Both the position numbers and the translations under genes were made by a program. Below the pieces are notes generated by a model. The model was not told where the DNA came from, made no database searches, and worked only from the letters and a program-made list of their open reading frames with translations. A stretch of DNA of 7,122 bases from Fimisoma avicola (lineage in GTDB: Bacteria; Bacillota; Clostridia; Peptostreptococcales; Anaerovoracaceae): positions 1 to 7,122 of the forward strand of contig DVMO01000046.1 of the NCBI GenBank assembly GCA_018714945.1. The letters run 5' to 3'. This document shows, in pieces, positions 1 to 5,881 of this stretch. The stretch's first letter is position 1. Each line of letters opens with the position of its first letter.

Positions 1-492
1 GCCGGTCATCACTCCATCGTTGATCAGCGGATGGGTGTTGATGTCTACATATTTGTTGATGCTCTTGATGTGCTGGTTCTGGACCTTTTTGCCCTTTCTG
101 GTCCTTATCACATCCAGCAGGGTGGCCTCCGGCTCAATTATGCTCATGTAGCGGCCCAGGATCTTGCTTATATTGATGTTGAGGATCCTGCCGTAGGCCG
201 GGTTGACATAGAAGATCCTACTGTCCATGTCGATGACCACGATCCCGGCGTCCATGGTGTCGAGGATCTGGATAAAGGAATTTTCTTTGTGCTTGGTTAT
301 CATGTAGACCAGCCGCTCGGTCTTGACCGCCCCGACGATATTGCCATCGTCATCTGTCACATTGGTGTACTCGTAAAAACTGGAACCGAAAATATTCAGG
401 TCGATGTCTTTGAGGTTCATGTTCTGATTTACGGTCAGATCTGACCTCTTGTTGGTGATGTTGGGATTTGCCAGGTCTTTTACGGTAAGCAT
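1..492 (-). CDS. PAS-domain transcriptional regulator, probably sigma-54 activator type (N-terminal part)
   Basis: This is an open frame of 164 codons read leftwards from ATG at 492-490 and running off the left edge with no stop, so the gene is partial. Residues 1 to about 66 resemble a CBS-like module; the stretch around residues 45-64 (VTDDDGNIVGAVKTERLVYM) has the usual CBS 'DxxGxxxGxVt' look. Residues 70-164 form a PAS domain, with an IVVID strand at 84-88, the YVNPAYGRIL signature at 95-104 and a closing INDGVMTG strand. In Clostridia this start usually precedes an AAA+ sigma-54 interaction domain and a Fis-type helix-turn-helix, but neither is in the window, so a histidine kinase or another PAS protein remains possible. 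GAGAGG lies 7 nt before the ATG (500-505). The gene is divergent from the carbamoylase at 803 and may regulate it. PAS ligand unknown. Confidence 0.8.
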   Translation of the reverse strand, partial: MLTVKDLANPNITNKRSDLTVNQNMNLKDIDLNIFGSSFYEYTNVTDDDGNIVGAVKTERLVYMITKHKENSFIQILDTMDAGIVVIDMDSRIFYVNPAYGRILNINISKILGRYMSIIEPEATLLDVIRTRKGKKVQNQHIKSINKYVDINTHPLINDGVMTG

Positions 493-522
493 GTCTTCGC
501 CTCTCGTTCTTGCTTTTTTTAT

Positions 523-551
523 ATGATAAATGATTTTTTTATTTTTTGCAA
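523..551 (-). promoter_or_regulatory. Candidate sigma-70 promoter of the PAS regulator
   Basis: On the minus strand a -35 box TTGCAA (546-551) and a -10 box TATCAT (523-528) are separated by 17 bp of A/T-rich sequence. The predicted start near 516 would leave a leader of about 24 nt with the GAGAGG ribosome site. The boxes are moderate matches in a low-complexity A/T tract, so chance similarity is possible. Confidence 0.4.
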
Positions 552-595
552 TACGGAGGTGAGGCGGGGCTGCTGCCTTGACCGGAGTGTATCGT

Positions 596-677
596 ACCCT
601 ACATTTTTTGTTTTTTTATGATCTTTGCAAGGGAGGACCCTGCACCGGCGGCGATTTTTATTGGAAATGTAGGGTCC
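596..677. repeat. Three copies of a TGYAGGGTMC element in the divergent control region
   Basis: ACCCTACATTT at 596-606 is the exact reverse complement of AAATGTAGGGT at 665-675. Between them, GGACCCTGCA at 635-644 matches the reverse complement of TGTAGGGTCC (668-677) at 9 of 10 positions. Two copies therefore point left and one points right, with centres about 38 and 33 bp apart. They lie 100-180 bp upstream of the predicted start of the carbamoylase transcript, a distance typical of activator sites, and between two divergent promoters. They could be operators for the neighbouring PAS regulator. That assignment is an inference; the repeats themselves are seen directly. Confidence 0.6.
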
Positions 678-690
678 AAGATGAAATGTC

Positions 691-707
691 TTTACATATA
701 TTGTAAA
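691..707. promoter_or_regulatory. 17-bp palindrome TTTACA-N5-TGTAAA, candidate operator
   Basis: Perfect 6-bp arms TTTACA (691-696) and TGTAAA (702-707) flank TATAT. The symmetry suits a dimeric DNA-binding protein. It lies about 35 bp upstream of the candidate -35 box of the carbamoylase gene. No specific regulator can be named from the sequence. Confidence 0.35.
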
Positions 708-741
708 CATCCTGCGTTTTTCGGGCCATGCAGAGATGTGC

Positions 742-771
742 TTGCTAATCCCGGCCCGGCTATGCTAAACT
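742..771 (+). promoter_or_regulatory. Candidate promoter of the carbamoylase gene
   Basis: A -35 box TTGCTA (742-747) lies 18 bp from a -10 box TAAACT (766-771), which is preceded by TGC and so forms an extended -10. Transcription would begin near 778, giving a leader of about 25 nt that contains the ribosome site at 788-794. I found no convincing sigma-54 (GG-N10-GC) promoter on this strand. Confidence 0.45.
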
Positions 772-787
772 ATTCTTATCATTGCAC

Positions 788-794
788 AAAGGAG
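788..794 (+). promoter_or_regulatory. Ribosome binding site that decides the carbamoylase start
   Basis: AAAGGAG sits 8 nt before ATG at 803. The nearer ATG at 798 hits a stop after two codons. A TTG at 782, in frame with the gene, would lie upstream of this site. The ATG at 803 is therefore the supported start. Confidence 0.75.
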
Positions 795-802
795 AACATG
801 TT

Positions 803-2011
803 ATGAGAGATATGCAGTGGCTGCTCGAAGCCATAGAAGAAGCCGGCAGGACAGCCGTCAAAGAGGACGGAACATATTGGCGGGCTTCCTACACCAAAGA
901 AGACAAGGCAGTCGTAGAGCTGCTCCAGGGATATATGGAATCCATGGGAATGGAGACTTTTTTTGATGCGGTGGGGAATCTTCACGGCGTCATCCGCGGC
1001 TCTGAAGACGATACGGTAATGACCGGCTCCCATCGGGATACCGTGCGCAACGGCGGCAAATACGACGGCATACTGGGTGTGCTCTGCGGCATAAGGGCCG
1101 CCGGCAGCCTGTATGAAGAGCTGGGCCGGCCGCGCAGATCCCTCGAAGTCGTAGCAATGGTAGAAGAAGAAAGCAGCCGCTTCACCGCCTCAGATTATAT
1201 AGGCAGCTGCAACATAGCGGGTATCATGCCCGAATCAGCATTTTCCCTGACCGACGATCATGGGATCACCATTCAGGAGGCGGCCGTCGCCGCCGGTTAT
1301 CAGGGGGCGCCGTCAGACAGCAAGCGTGATGACATAAAGCATTTCGTGGAAATGCATATTGAGCAGGGAGGCGTGCTGGAAAGCGAAAACAAGCAGATCG
1401 GTATCATCCGCTCCATCGTCGGCCAATGGGGCGGCACCATAAGTTTTGAGGGAAAGCAGAATCACGCCGGCACCACGCCCATGGCTCTGCGCCGCGACCC
1501 AGTGCCTGTCATGGCCGCTTTCATCCGCGATCTTTTTGACTGGGTCAACCTGCGGGCTTGCGACATGGTCCTGACCATCGGCAAGATAAGCGTTTCCCCG
1601 GGGAGTCCCAATGTTATACCTCAGAAAGTTTCCTTTACTTACGATGCAAGATCATCCGACCTGGAACTGGGTCAGGCGACAGTGGAAAAGATATATGCTC
1701 TGCGGGACCGGTACGACGGCGATATAAAGGTGGAGGTAATACCAGCCTGGTCCGACAAACCTATAATGCTGGACATGGATGGAGTAAAGGAGCTGGAAGA
1801 GATTGTGCAGGAACTGAACCTTTCTTATAAGGTCATGGACAGCGGCGCCGGCCACGATTCGCAGAACATGGCCAAGTCCTACCCTACTAACATGATATTC
1901 GTACCCAGCGTGGACGGCATAAGCCATAATGTCAGAGAATACACCAAGCCCGAAGATCTGGCCGCCGGCCTCACAGTGCTCAAAGCTTATCTCAAAAAGC
2001 TGTGCTGGTAA
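803..2011 (+). CDS. M20-family N-carbamoyl-amino-acid hydrolase / allantoate amidohydrolase-like enzyme
   Basis: This 402-residue protein, of normal family length, belongs to the hydantoinase/carbamoylase branch of the M20 zinc hydrolases. These cytoplasmic enzymes cleave a carbamoyl or ureido group from an amino acid and use two metal ions. The metal motifs are present in order: GSHRD (H77, D79), KYDG (D88), EEESSRF (catalytic E122, ligand E123), MHIEQG (H185) and ISHNVRE (H375). The inserted dimerisation domain begins after about residue 205 and carries KQNHAGTTPM (H221); R281DA-type and GAGHD (H351) substrate-side motifs follow. One oddity is EEESSRF, where relatives usually have EEGSRF or EEGARF. 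Possible substrates are N-carbamoyl amino acids, ureidopropionate or allantoate; no allantoin-pathway gene is nearby, so I do not assign allC. The gene is alone on its strand, divergent from the PAS regulator and convergent with the next hydrolase. Confidence 0.9.
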   Translation: MRDMQWLLEAIEEAGRTAVKEDGTYWRASYTKEDKAVVELLQGYMESMGMETFFDAVGNLHGVIRGSEDDTVMTGSHRDTVRNGGKYDGILGVLCGIRAAGSLYEELGRPRRSLEVVAMVEEESSRFTASDYIGSCNIAGIMPESAFSLTDDHGITIQEAAVAAGYQGAPSDSKRDDIKHFVEMHIEQGGVLESENKQIGIIRSIVGQWGGTISFEGKQNHAGTTPMALRRDPVPVMAAFIRDLFDWVNLRACDMVLTIGKISVSPGSPNVIPQKVSFTYDARSSDLELGQATVEKIYALRDRYDGDIKVEVIPAWSDKPIMLDMDGVKELEEIVQELNLSYKVMDSGAGHDSQNMAKSYPTNMIFVPSVDGISHNVREYTKPEDLAAGLTVLKAYLKKLCW

Positions 2012-2017
2012 GGCCGG

Positions 2018-2042
2018 CGCCATCGGGCGAAGCCGATCGGCG
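2018..2042 (+). terminator. GC-rich hairpin between convergent genes, possible terminator
   Basis: CGCCATCGG (2018-2026) pairs with CCGAT-c-GGCG (2033-2042), giving a 9-bp stem with one bulged C and a 6-nt loop. It lies in the 43-bp gap between the two converging hydrolase genes. Neither strand has a T-run after it, so it is not a canonical intrinsic terminator and may only pause polymerase or protect 3' ends. Confidence 0.3.
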
Positions 2043-2054
2043 GCTATTCAGATG

Positions 2055-3245
2055 TTATTCAGATCTTTCTGCAAATTCTTTCCGGATCGCCTCAAGATGA
2101 GACGGGTCAGTCATCAGTTCGACGGCAGTCATTGCAAAGGCTTTGACGAATTCCAGACAGTTGTCCAGCGCTTCTTCCGAACAGGTCTTTTGGGCGAATT
2201 CGATCGTATGCGGGCCGTAATGGCTTCCGTCTGCCAGCGGCCCCAGTCCAGCCATGAGCTGTATGGACGGACAGTCGTAGCTTACATCGCCCAGATCTGA
2301 TGAGCCGGATAAGATTTCATTTCCGTAACGCTTGATCTGATGGCCCAGCTTTTCGTACTGGCGGCAAGCAAGTTCTGAAAGGTACATATTGCTGTCCGTA
2401 TCCTTGAAGTCGGCTTCTACCTTAGTACATTTCATTGAAGCGCCGGTGCCGACAGCCGCTCCCTGAGCGCAGGCGGTGACCTTTTCCAGCAGCTCTTCCA
2501 CATAGGCCATCTTGTTGGCCCGGATGTAAAAGCGCGCCCGCGTGTAATCAGGGATAACATTCGGGGCTTCCCCGCCCTTTTCTATTATTCCGTGGATCCT
2601 GGCGTCAGGCTTGACCTGCTGGCGCAGAGCGTTTATCAGATTGAAGAAATTGATCATGGCGTCCAGGGCGTTTATGCCGTCGTGAGGGTCTGACGCCGCA
2701 TGGGCGGCCTTTCCGAAAAACTCAAACTGTCGGGCAGCCATGGCGATAGTGTTGCGGGAACTGCCGTTGGATTCAAAGGGATGAGCCATCATCACCACAT
2801 CGTAGTCCTTAAAGGCTCCCTTTGCGGACATTTCTATCTTGGCTCCCTCTGTTTCCTCAGCAGGGGTGCCGATAACATGGATCTCGCCACCGTATTTATC
2901 CACAAATTCTTTTATAACTATACCTGAACCCACCGACATCATGGCTATAAGGTTATGGCCGCAGGCATGTCCCAATTCAGGAAGGGCGTCGTACTCGGCC
3001 AGCATGGCGATCTTCGGCCCCGGTTTGGTCCCTGCATATGAGGCTTTGTATGCAGTCTCGATGCCGCAGAAGCCTGAACTGGCCTCAAATCCGTATTTTT
3101 CCAGCAGATCGAGCTGCCAGCGGCATGCCTTGAATTCCTGATTGCCCATTTCGGGATTATCGTGGATGTCCAAAGCCAGCTTCTTTAGCTCCGGAGCCAG
3201 TTCGTCAACTATGGTCTGAATGCGGTCAATGTCTCGTTGTTCCAT
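2055..3245 (-). CDS. M20 family amidohydrolase, ACY1L2/PM20D2/AbgB-like
   Basis: The 396-residue product is a complete M20D-type metallo-amidohydrolase. Visible motifs are LPELGHACGHN (C95 and H97 as metal ligands, residues 89-98), GTPAEE (E130 and E131), MAHP (H155), the dimerisation-domain motif GKAAHAA with H182, GSSDLGDVS (314-322) and HYGPHT (H346). The ALPxLGHACGHNLIA wording is characteristic of the ACY1L2 group, which includes PM20D2 (dipeptides with basic residues) and AbgB (p-aminobenzoyl-glutamate). Related M20D enzymes cleave N-acyl or indole-acyl amino acids. The protein has no signal peptide, so it should act in the cytoplasm on imported dipeptides or N-acyl amino acids; the exact substrate is not readable. 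GAGAGGTG (3251-3258) precedes ATG by 5 nt. The gene has its own strong promoter and is isolated from the opp operon by two terminators. Confidence 0.9.
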   Translation of the reverse strand: MEQRDIDRIQTIVDELAPELKKLALDIHDNPEMGNQEFKACRWQLDLLEKYGFEASSGFCGIETAYKASYAGTKPGPKIAMLAEYDALPELGHACGHNLIAMMSVGSGIVIKEFVDKYGGEIHVIGTPAEETEGAKIEMSAKGAFKDYDVVMMAHPFESNGSSRNTIAMAARQFEFFGKAAHAASDPHDGINALDAMINFFNLINALRQQVKPDARIHGIIEKGGEAPNVIPDYTRARFYIRANKMAYVEELLEKVTACAQGAAVGTGASMKCTKVEADFKDTDSNMYLSELACRQYEKLGHQIKRYGNEILSGSSDLGDVSYDCPSIQLMAGLGPLADGSHYGPHTIEFAQKTCSEEALDNCLEFVKAFAMTAVELMTDPSHLEAIRKEFAERSE

Positions 3246-3277
3246 CTAATCACCTCTCTATATATAAGTATACTATC

Positions 3278-3306
3278 ATTATATCGCCGGCAGCCTCAGG
3301 TGTCAA
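3278..3306 (-). promoter_or_regulatory. Consensus sigma-70 promoter of the M20 amidohydrolase
   Basis: The minus strand reads TTGACA (3301-3306), 17 bp, TATAAT (3278-3283): both hexamers and the spacing match the housekeeping consensus exactly. Initiation near 3271 would give a leader of about 25 nt containing GAGAGGTG. This predicts strong, largely constitutive transcription unless a repressor acts here. No operator is obvious. Confidence 0.85.
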
Positions 3307-3314
3307 AGGACGAG

Positions 3315-3340
3315 AAAAAAAGACGGATTATTCGCCGTCT
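3315..3340 (-). terminator. Intrinsic terminator overlapping the end of the toxin remnant
   Basis: On the minus strand AGACGG, an 8-nt loop and CCGTCT form a 6-bp stem running into seven T residues (complement of A-run 3315-3321). The stem includes the last codons and stop of the toxin fragment. It ends leftward transcription just before the -35 box at 3301-3306, shielding the hydrolase promoter from read-through. Confidence 0.75.
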
Positions 3341-3544
3341 GTTCGGACTATACTCTCAGCATCCCTGCCGCAATGGAATGTTCTGATCACCGTCAATGTG
3401 CATCTGTTTTGATCTACTGCATAATAGACAACAAAATTATCTACCGGCACCCGGTGCATACAGGTCCAAGGCAATATAGTAGTAAATCCCTCTCAGATCG
3501 TCTTTGGCTTCCGGTGAGTAAATAATAGAAAAGATATCACTCAT
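3328..3544 (-). pseudogene. RelE/ParE-family toxin with internal deletion and frameshift
   Basis: From ATG 3544 the frame reads MSDIFSIIYSPEAKDDLRGI and then YYYIALDL, the start of a RelE/ParE toxin, but it leaves the family pattern after about residue 28 and stops at 3437. In another frame, from about 3459 to the TAA at 3328-3330, it reads MHRVPVDNFVVYYAVD, then TVIRTFHCGRDAESI, the C-terminal half of the same family. The two parts total about 71 recognisable residues against roughly 100 in intact members, so about 30-40 codons are missing between them. A plain sequencing slip would not explain that loss. The start overlaps the antitoxin stop (ATGA), as in intact two-gene modules. No ribosome site is seen before the second fragment, so an active toxin is unlikely. 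Confidence 0.75.
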
Positions 3545-3798
3545 ATATTGAATTCCCGATTCAGTTCGTCATCCACTTCATCTGCTGTATATACCCTGCC
3601 GGATTTCATGGACTCAATACCTTTCATCAGTTCCGCAAGTTCCGCATCCAACTGTTCACGGCTCATGTCCCCGGCAGATATCGGTTTTGCAGATGGCAGA
3701 CGGAGTTCGAAGGGCATTCCATGCTTCAGCACAATCTGGCTGTAAAGCATTTGTATAGCGCTGGATGGAGAAATGCCAAGAAGTTCCGCTCTCAACAT
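3541..3798 (-). pseudogene. RelB/DinJ-family antitoxin lacking its N-terminus
   Basis: The frame ends ELNREFNI and TGA at 3541-3543. Its core, LLGISPSSAIQMLYSQIVLK followed by HGMPFELRLPSAKP, is the RelB/DinJ signature, and the acidic C-terminal tail would be the toxin-neutralising segment. Intact members begin with a 12-18 residue beta-strand and helix (ribbon-helix-helix) that binds DNA. Here the first in-frame ATG at 3798 starts just before the ELLGIS helix end, and codons further upstream run into the opp terminator and do not look like the family. No clear ribosome site precedes 3798. I therefore read it as a 5'-truncated remnant of about 85 codons. A short product made from 3798 cannot be excluded. 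Confidence 0.7.
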
Positions 3799-3829
3799 GC
3801 CTGCCGGCCCCACATGCTTACTGGCAGCT

Positions 3830-3876
3830 AAAAAGAGCTGCCCCAAAGGAAAAACAACATGCTCTTTTGGGGCAGC
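3830..3876 (-). terminator. Intrinsic terminator of the opp operon
   Basis: On the minus strand GCTGCCCCAAA (3866-3876) pairs perfectly with TTTGGGGCAGC (3837-3847), an 11-bp stem with an 18-nt loop, followed by TCTTTTT (3830-3836). It begins 45 nt after the oppF stop, so it should end the opp transcript. A further arm just downstream, AGCTGCC on the minus strand (3823-3829), could pair with GGCAGCT instead. Confidence 0.85.
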
Positions 3877-3920
3877 CCGCTACTTATACTCGCTCCGACA
3901 TATCAAGCCCGGACGCTTTC

Positions 3921-4886
3921 TCAATCGTACAGGTGACAGTAGACCTTGTGGCCTTCGCCTACTATCGTCTCTTTCGGCGGTTCTTTTTTGCATATTTCCA
4001 TGCACTCCTTGCACCTCGGGTGGAACTTGCAGCCCGGCGGCACATTGACAGGCGAAGGGATATTGCCCTCCAGTATGGTCCGGTTGCTCTTGTGGTGCGG
4101 TTCCGGTATAGGGATGGCTGAAAGCAGCGCCTTCGTATAAGGGTGCAGAGGATTTTTGTAGAGTTCCTCCTTGTCGGCGGTCTCGACGAAGTTGCCCAGA
4201 TACATCACACCCACCCGGTCGCTGATGTGCTCCACCACGCTCAGGTCGTGGGAAATAAAGATGTATGTGAGTCCCAGCTTATTTTTCAGGTCCGACATGA
4301 GATTGAGGATCTGGGACTGGATTGAAACATCCAGGGCCGAAACAGGCTCGTCGGCCACGATCAGCTCCGGCTCAACAGCCAGGGCCCTTGCGATGCCTAC
4401 ACGCTGTCTCTGTCCGCCGCTGAATTCGTGGGGATATCTGTTCCCATGGTATGTGTCAAGGCCTACCAGCCTGAGCAGCTCCGTTACCCGGTTGTCCGTC
4501 TCCTCCTTGGACTTGCACAGGCCGTGGATCTTGAGCGGCTCGGCGATTATGTCATGGATGGACATCCTCGGGTTCAGGGAAGCATAAGGGTCCTGAAATA
4601 CCATCTGGATATGCTTGCGCATTTCCTTGAGCTGCTTCTTGGAAAGCTTCGTCACATCCTTTCCCTCAAAAAGCACCTGTCCCGATGTGGGCTCGATCAG
4701 CCGGCAAATGGAAAGGCCCATGGTGGATTTGCCGCAGCCCGACTCGCCTACTATGCCGAAAACCTCGCCTTTGGCCACCTGAAAGGTGACTCCGTCCAAA
4801 GCCTTGACAAAAGTCTTGCCCTGTTCAGGAGTACGGACAGGATAATATTCTTTCAGATCTATCACATCAAGTAAAACATCATTCAT
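3921..4886 (-). CDS. oppF: Oligopeptide/dipeptide ABC transporter ATP-binding protein (OppF/DppF-like)
   Basis: The 321-residue ATPase powers peptide uptake as the second nucleotide-binding subunit on the inner face of the membrane. Motifs in order are Walker A GESGCGKST (47-55), Q-loop Q98 in MVFQDP, signature FSGGQRQRV (155-163), Walker B LIVADEP (175-181), SALD D-loop (183-186) and the H-switch H213 in ISHD. The C-terminal oligopeptide-permease extension carries C286, C292, C295 and C299, a pattern that binds an iron-sulfur cluster in some Opp ATPases; whether it does so here is not known. The ATG at 4886 is chosen because family similarity starts there and AGGAAAGGAG precedes it. It overlaps the oppD end by 8 nt, indicating coupled translation. 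It is the last gene of the operon. Dpp or nickel-type transport is an alternative. Confidence 0.92.
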   Translation of the reverse strand: MNDVLLDVIDLKEYYPVRTPEQGKTFVKALDGVTFQVAKGEVFGIVGESGCGKSTMGLSICRLIEPTSGQVLFEGKDVTKLSKKQLKEMRKHIQMVFQDPYASLNPRMSIHDIIAEPLKIHGLCKSKEETDNRVTELLRLVGLDTYHGNRYPHEFSGGQRQRVGIARALAVEPELIVADEPVSALDVSIQSQILNLMSDLKNKLGLTYIFISHDLSVVEHISDRVGVMYLGNFVETADKEELYKNPLHPYTKALLSAIPIPEPHHKSNRTILEGNIPSPVNVPPGCKFHPRCKECMEICKKEPPKETIVGEGHKVYCHLYD

Positions 4887-5877
4887 CACCTTGTACTCCT
4901 TTCCTCTGATCTTCGTAGAGCCAGCAGCGGCACTTATGATTTTTATCAAGCATAAACAGCGGAGGTTCCTGTTCTTTGCACTTTTCCATGGCGCACTGGC
5001 ACCGAGGCTCAAACTTGCAGCCCTTTGGCATATGCTTAGGGTTTGGCACATTGCCCGGGATCGAATCCAGCTTGTCCTTGTGGGAGCCCAGCTTCGGGAT
5101 CGAGTTGAGCAGTCCCCTGGTGTACGGATGGGCCGGAGAGTTGAAGATGGTCTCCACATCGCCATACTCCACGCCCCTGCTGCAATACATTACAAGGACA
5201 TCATCACAGATTTCGGCTACTACACCGAGGCTGTGAGTTATGAACAGGATGGACATGCCTATCTCATCCTTGAGCTTTTGCATAAGATCTAATATCTGTG
5301 CCTGTATCGTAACGTCCAGCGCTGTTGTCGGCTCGTCGGCTATCAGTATCTTAGGGTGGCAGGCCAGGGCCATGGCGATCATGACCCTCTGTCTCTGCCC
5401 GCCTGAAAGCTGGAAAGGATATTCATCCGCCAAACTTTCTGCCCGCGGAAGTCCGGTTGCTGTCAAAAGTTCAACGGTACGCTTCCTGGCCTCCGTTTTA
5501 TCAAGTCCCTGATGGAGGATCATGACTTCGTCTATCTGGCGCCCTATCTTCATGACCGGGTTGAGGCTGGTCATGGGTTCCTGAAATATCATCGCTATCT
5601 GATTGCCGCGTATTTTTCGTCTTTCTTCTTCTGAAAGCGGCAGGATGTCCTGTCCATCGAAAATAATCTCTCCGTCAACGACCTCTCCCGTGGTCCCCTT
5701 GAGCAGGCCCATTATGGAAAGGGATGTTACGCTCTTGCCGCTTCCGCTTTCACCTACTATGCCAAGGGTGCTGTTTTTTCTCAGTTCAAAATCCAGACCG
5801 TCTACAGCCTTGACAACGCCGCTGTCCATAAAGAAATATGTGCATAAGTTTTTAACTTCCAGTATATTCTCATTCAT
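4879..5877 (-). CDS. oppD: Oligopeptide/dipeptide ABC transporter ATP-binding protein (OppD/DppD-like)
   Basis: This is the first ATPase subunit of the peptide permease, 332 residues. It shows Walker A GESGSGKSV (42-50), Q-loop Q99 in MIFQEPMTSLNP, signature LSGGQRQRV (157-165), Walker B ILIADEP (177-183), D-loop TALD and the H-switch H215. The H-switch reads THS where most relatives have THD, and MYCSRGVEYG replaces the usual MYAGRIVEYG. The C-terminal extension is cysteine-rich (C287, C293, C295, C300, C316, C318), consistent with the cluster-binding motif known in Opp-type ATPases. It starts 4 nt after the oppC stop, with AGGGGTGA (within the oppC end) as ribosome site, and overlaps oppF by 8 nt. 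The GESGSGKSV/LSGGQ pair and the E100PMTSLNP wording place it in the D rather than the F subgroup. Confidence 0.92.
   Translation of the reverse strand: MNENILEVKNLCTYFFMDSGVVKAVDGLDFELRKNSTLGIVGESGSGKSVTSLSIMGLLKGTTGEVVDGEIIFDGQDILPLSEEERRKIRGNQIAMIFQEPMTSLNPVMKIGRQIDEVMILHQGLDKTEARKRTVELLTATGLPRAESLADEYPFQLSGGQRQRVMIAMALACHPKILIADEPTTALDVTIQAQILDLMQKLKDEIGMSILFITHSLGVVAEICDDVLVMYCSRGVEYGDVETIFNSPAHPYTRGLLNSIPKLGSHKDKLDSIPGNVPNPKHMPKGCKFEPRCQCAMEKCKEQEPPLFMLDKNHKCRCWLYEDQRKGVQGDE
4896..4905 (-). promoter_or_regulatory. Ribosome binding site that decides the oppF start
   Basis: AGGAAAGGAG on the minus strand lies 9 nt before ATG 4886, inside the oppD end. The open frame continues far upstream of this point, but that part is only a shadow of oppD and shows no ATPase similarity. 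Confidence 0.7.
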
Positions 5878-5881
5878 AGTC

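Noticed and set aside
31..444. 137-codon open frame on the plus strand
   Set aside because: It lies antisense to the clearly coding CBS-PAS regulator, has no ribosome site and shows no family resemblance.
626..641. Sigma-54-like sequence on the minus strand, AGGGTCCTCCCTTGCA
   Set aside because: The -12 part TTGCA and the GG-N10-GC spacing fit, but the -24 part matches poorly and overlaps one of the TGYAGGGTMC elements; it points to the regulator gene, which has a better sigma-70 candidate.
519..710. 63-codon minus-strand frame in the divergent spacer
   Set aside because: Its sequence is basic and of low complexity, it has no ribosome site, and it crosses the repeat elements and predicted promoters.
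753..766. Possible sigma-54 promoter upstream of the carbamoylase (GG...GC)
   Set aside because: The spacing between GG and GC is 9 rather than the required 10 bp, and the remaining bases do not match.
3799..3846. TTG-initiated extension of the antitoxin frame
   Set aside because: These codons overlap the opp terminator stem and T-run, do not resemble the RelB/DinJ N-terminus, and have no ribosome site.
4887..5165. 93-codon N-terminal extension of the oppF frame
   Set aside because: The extension is an out-of-frame shadow of the oppD 3' end; ATPase similarity and a ribosome site begin at ATG 4886.
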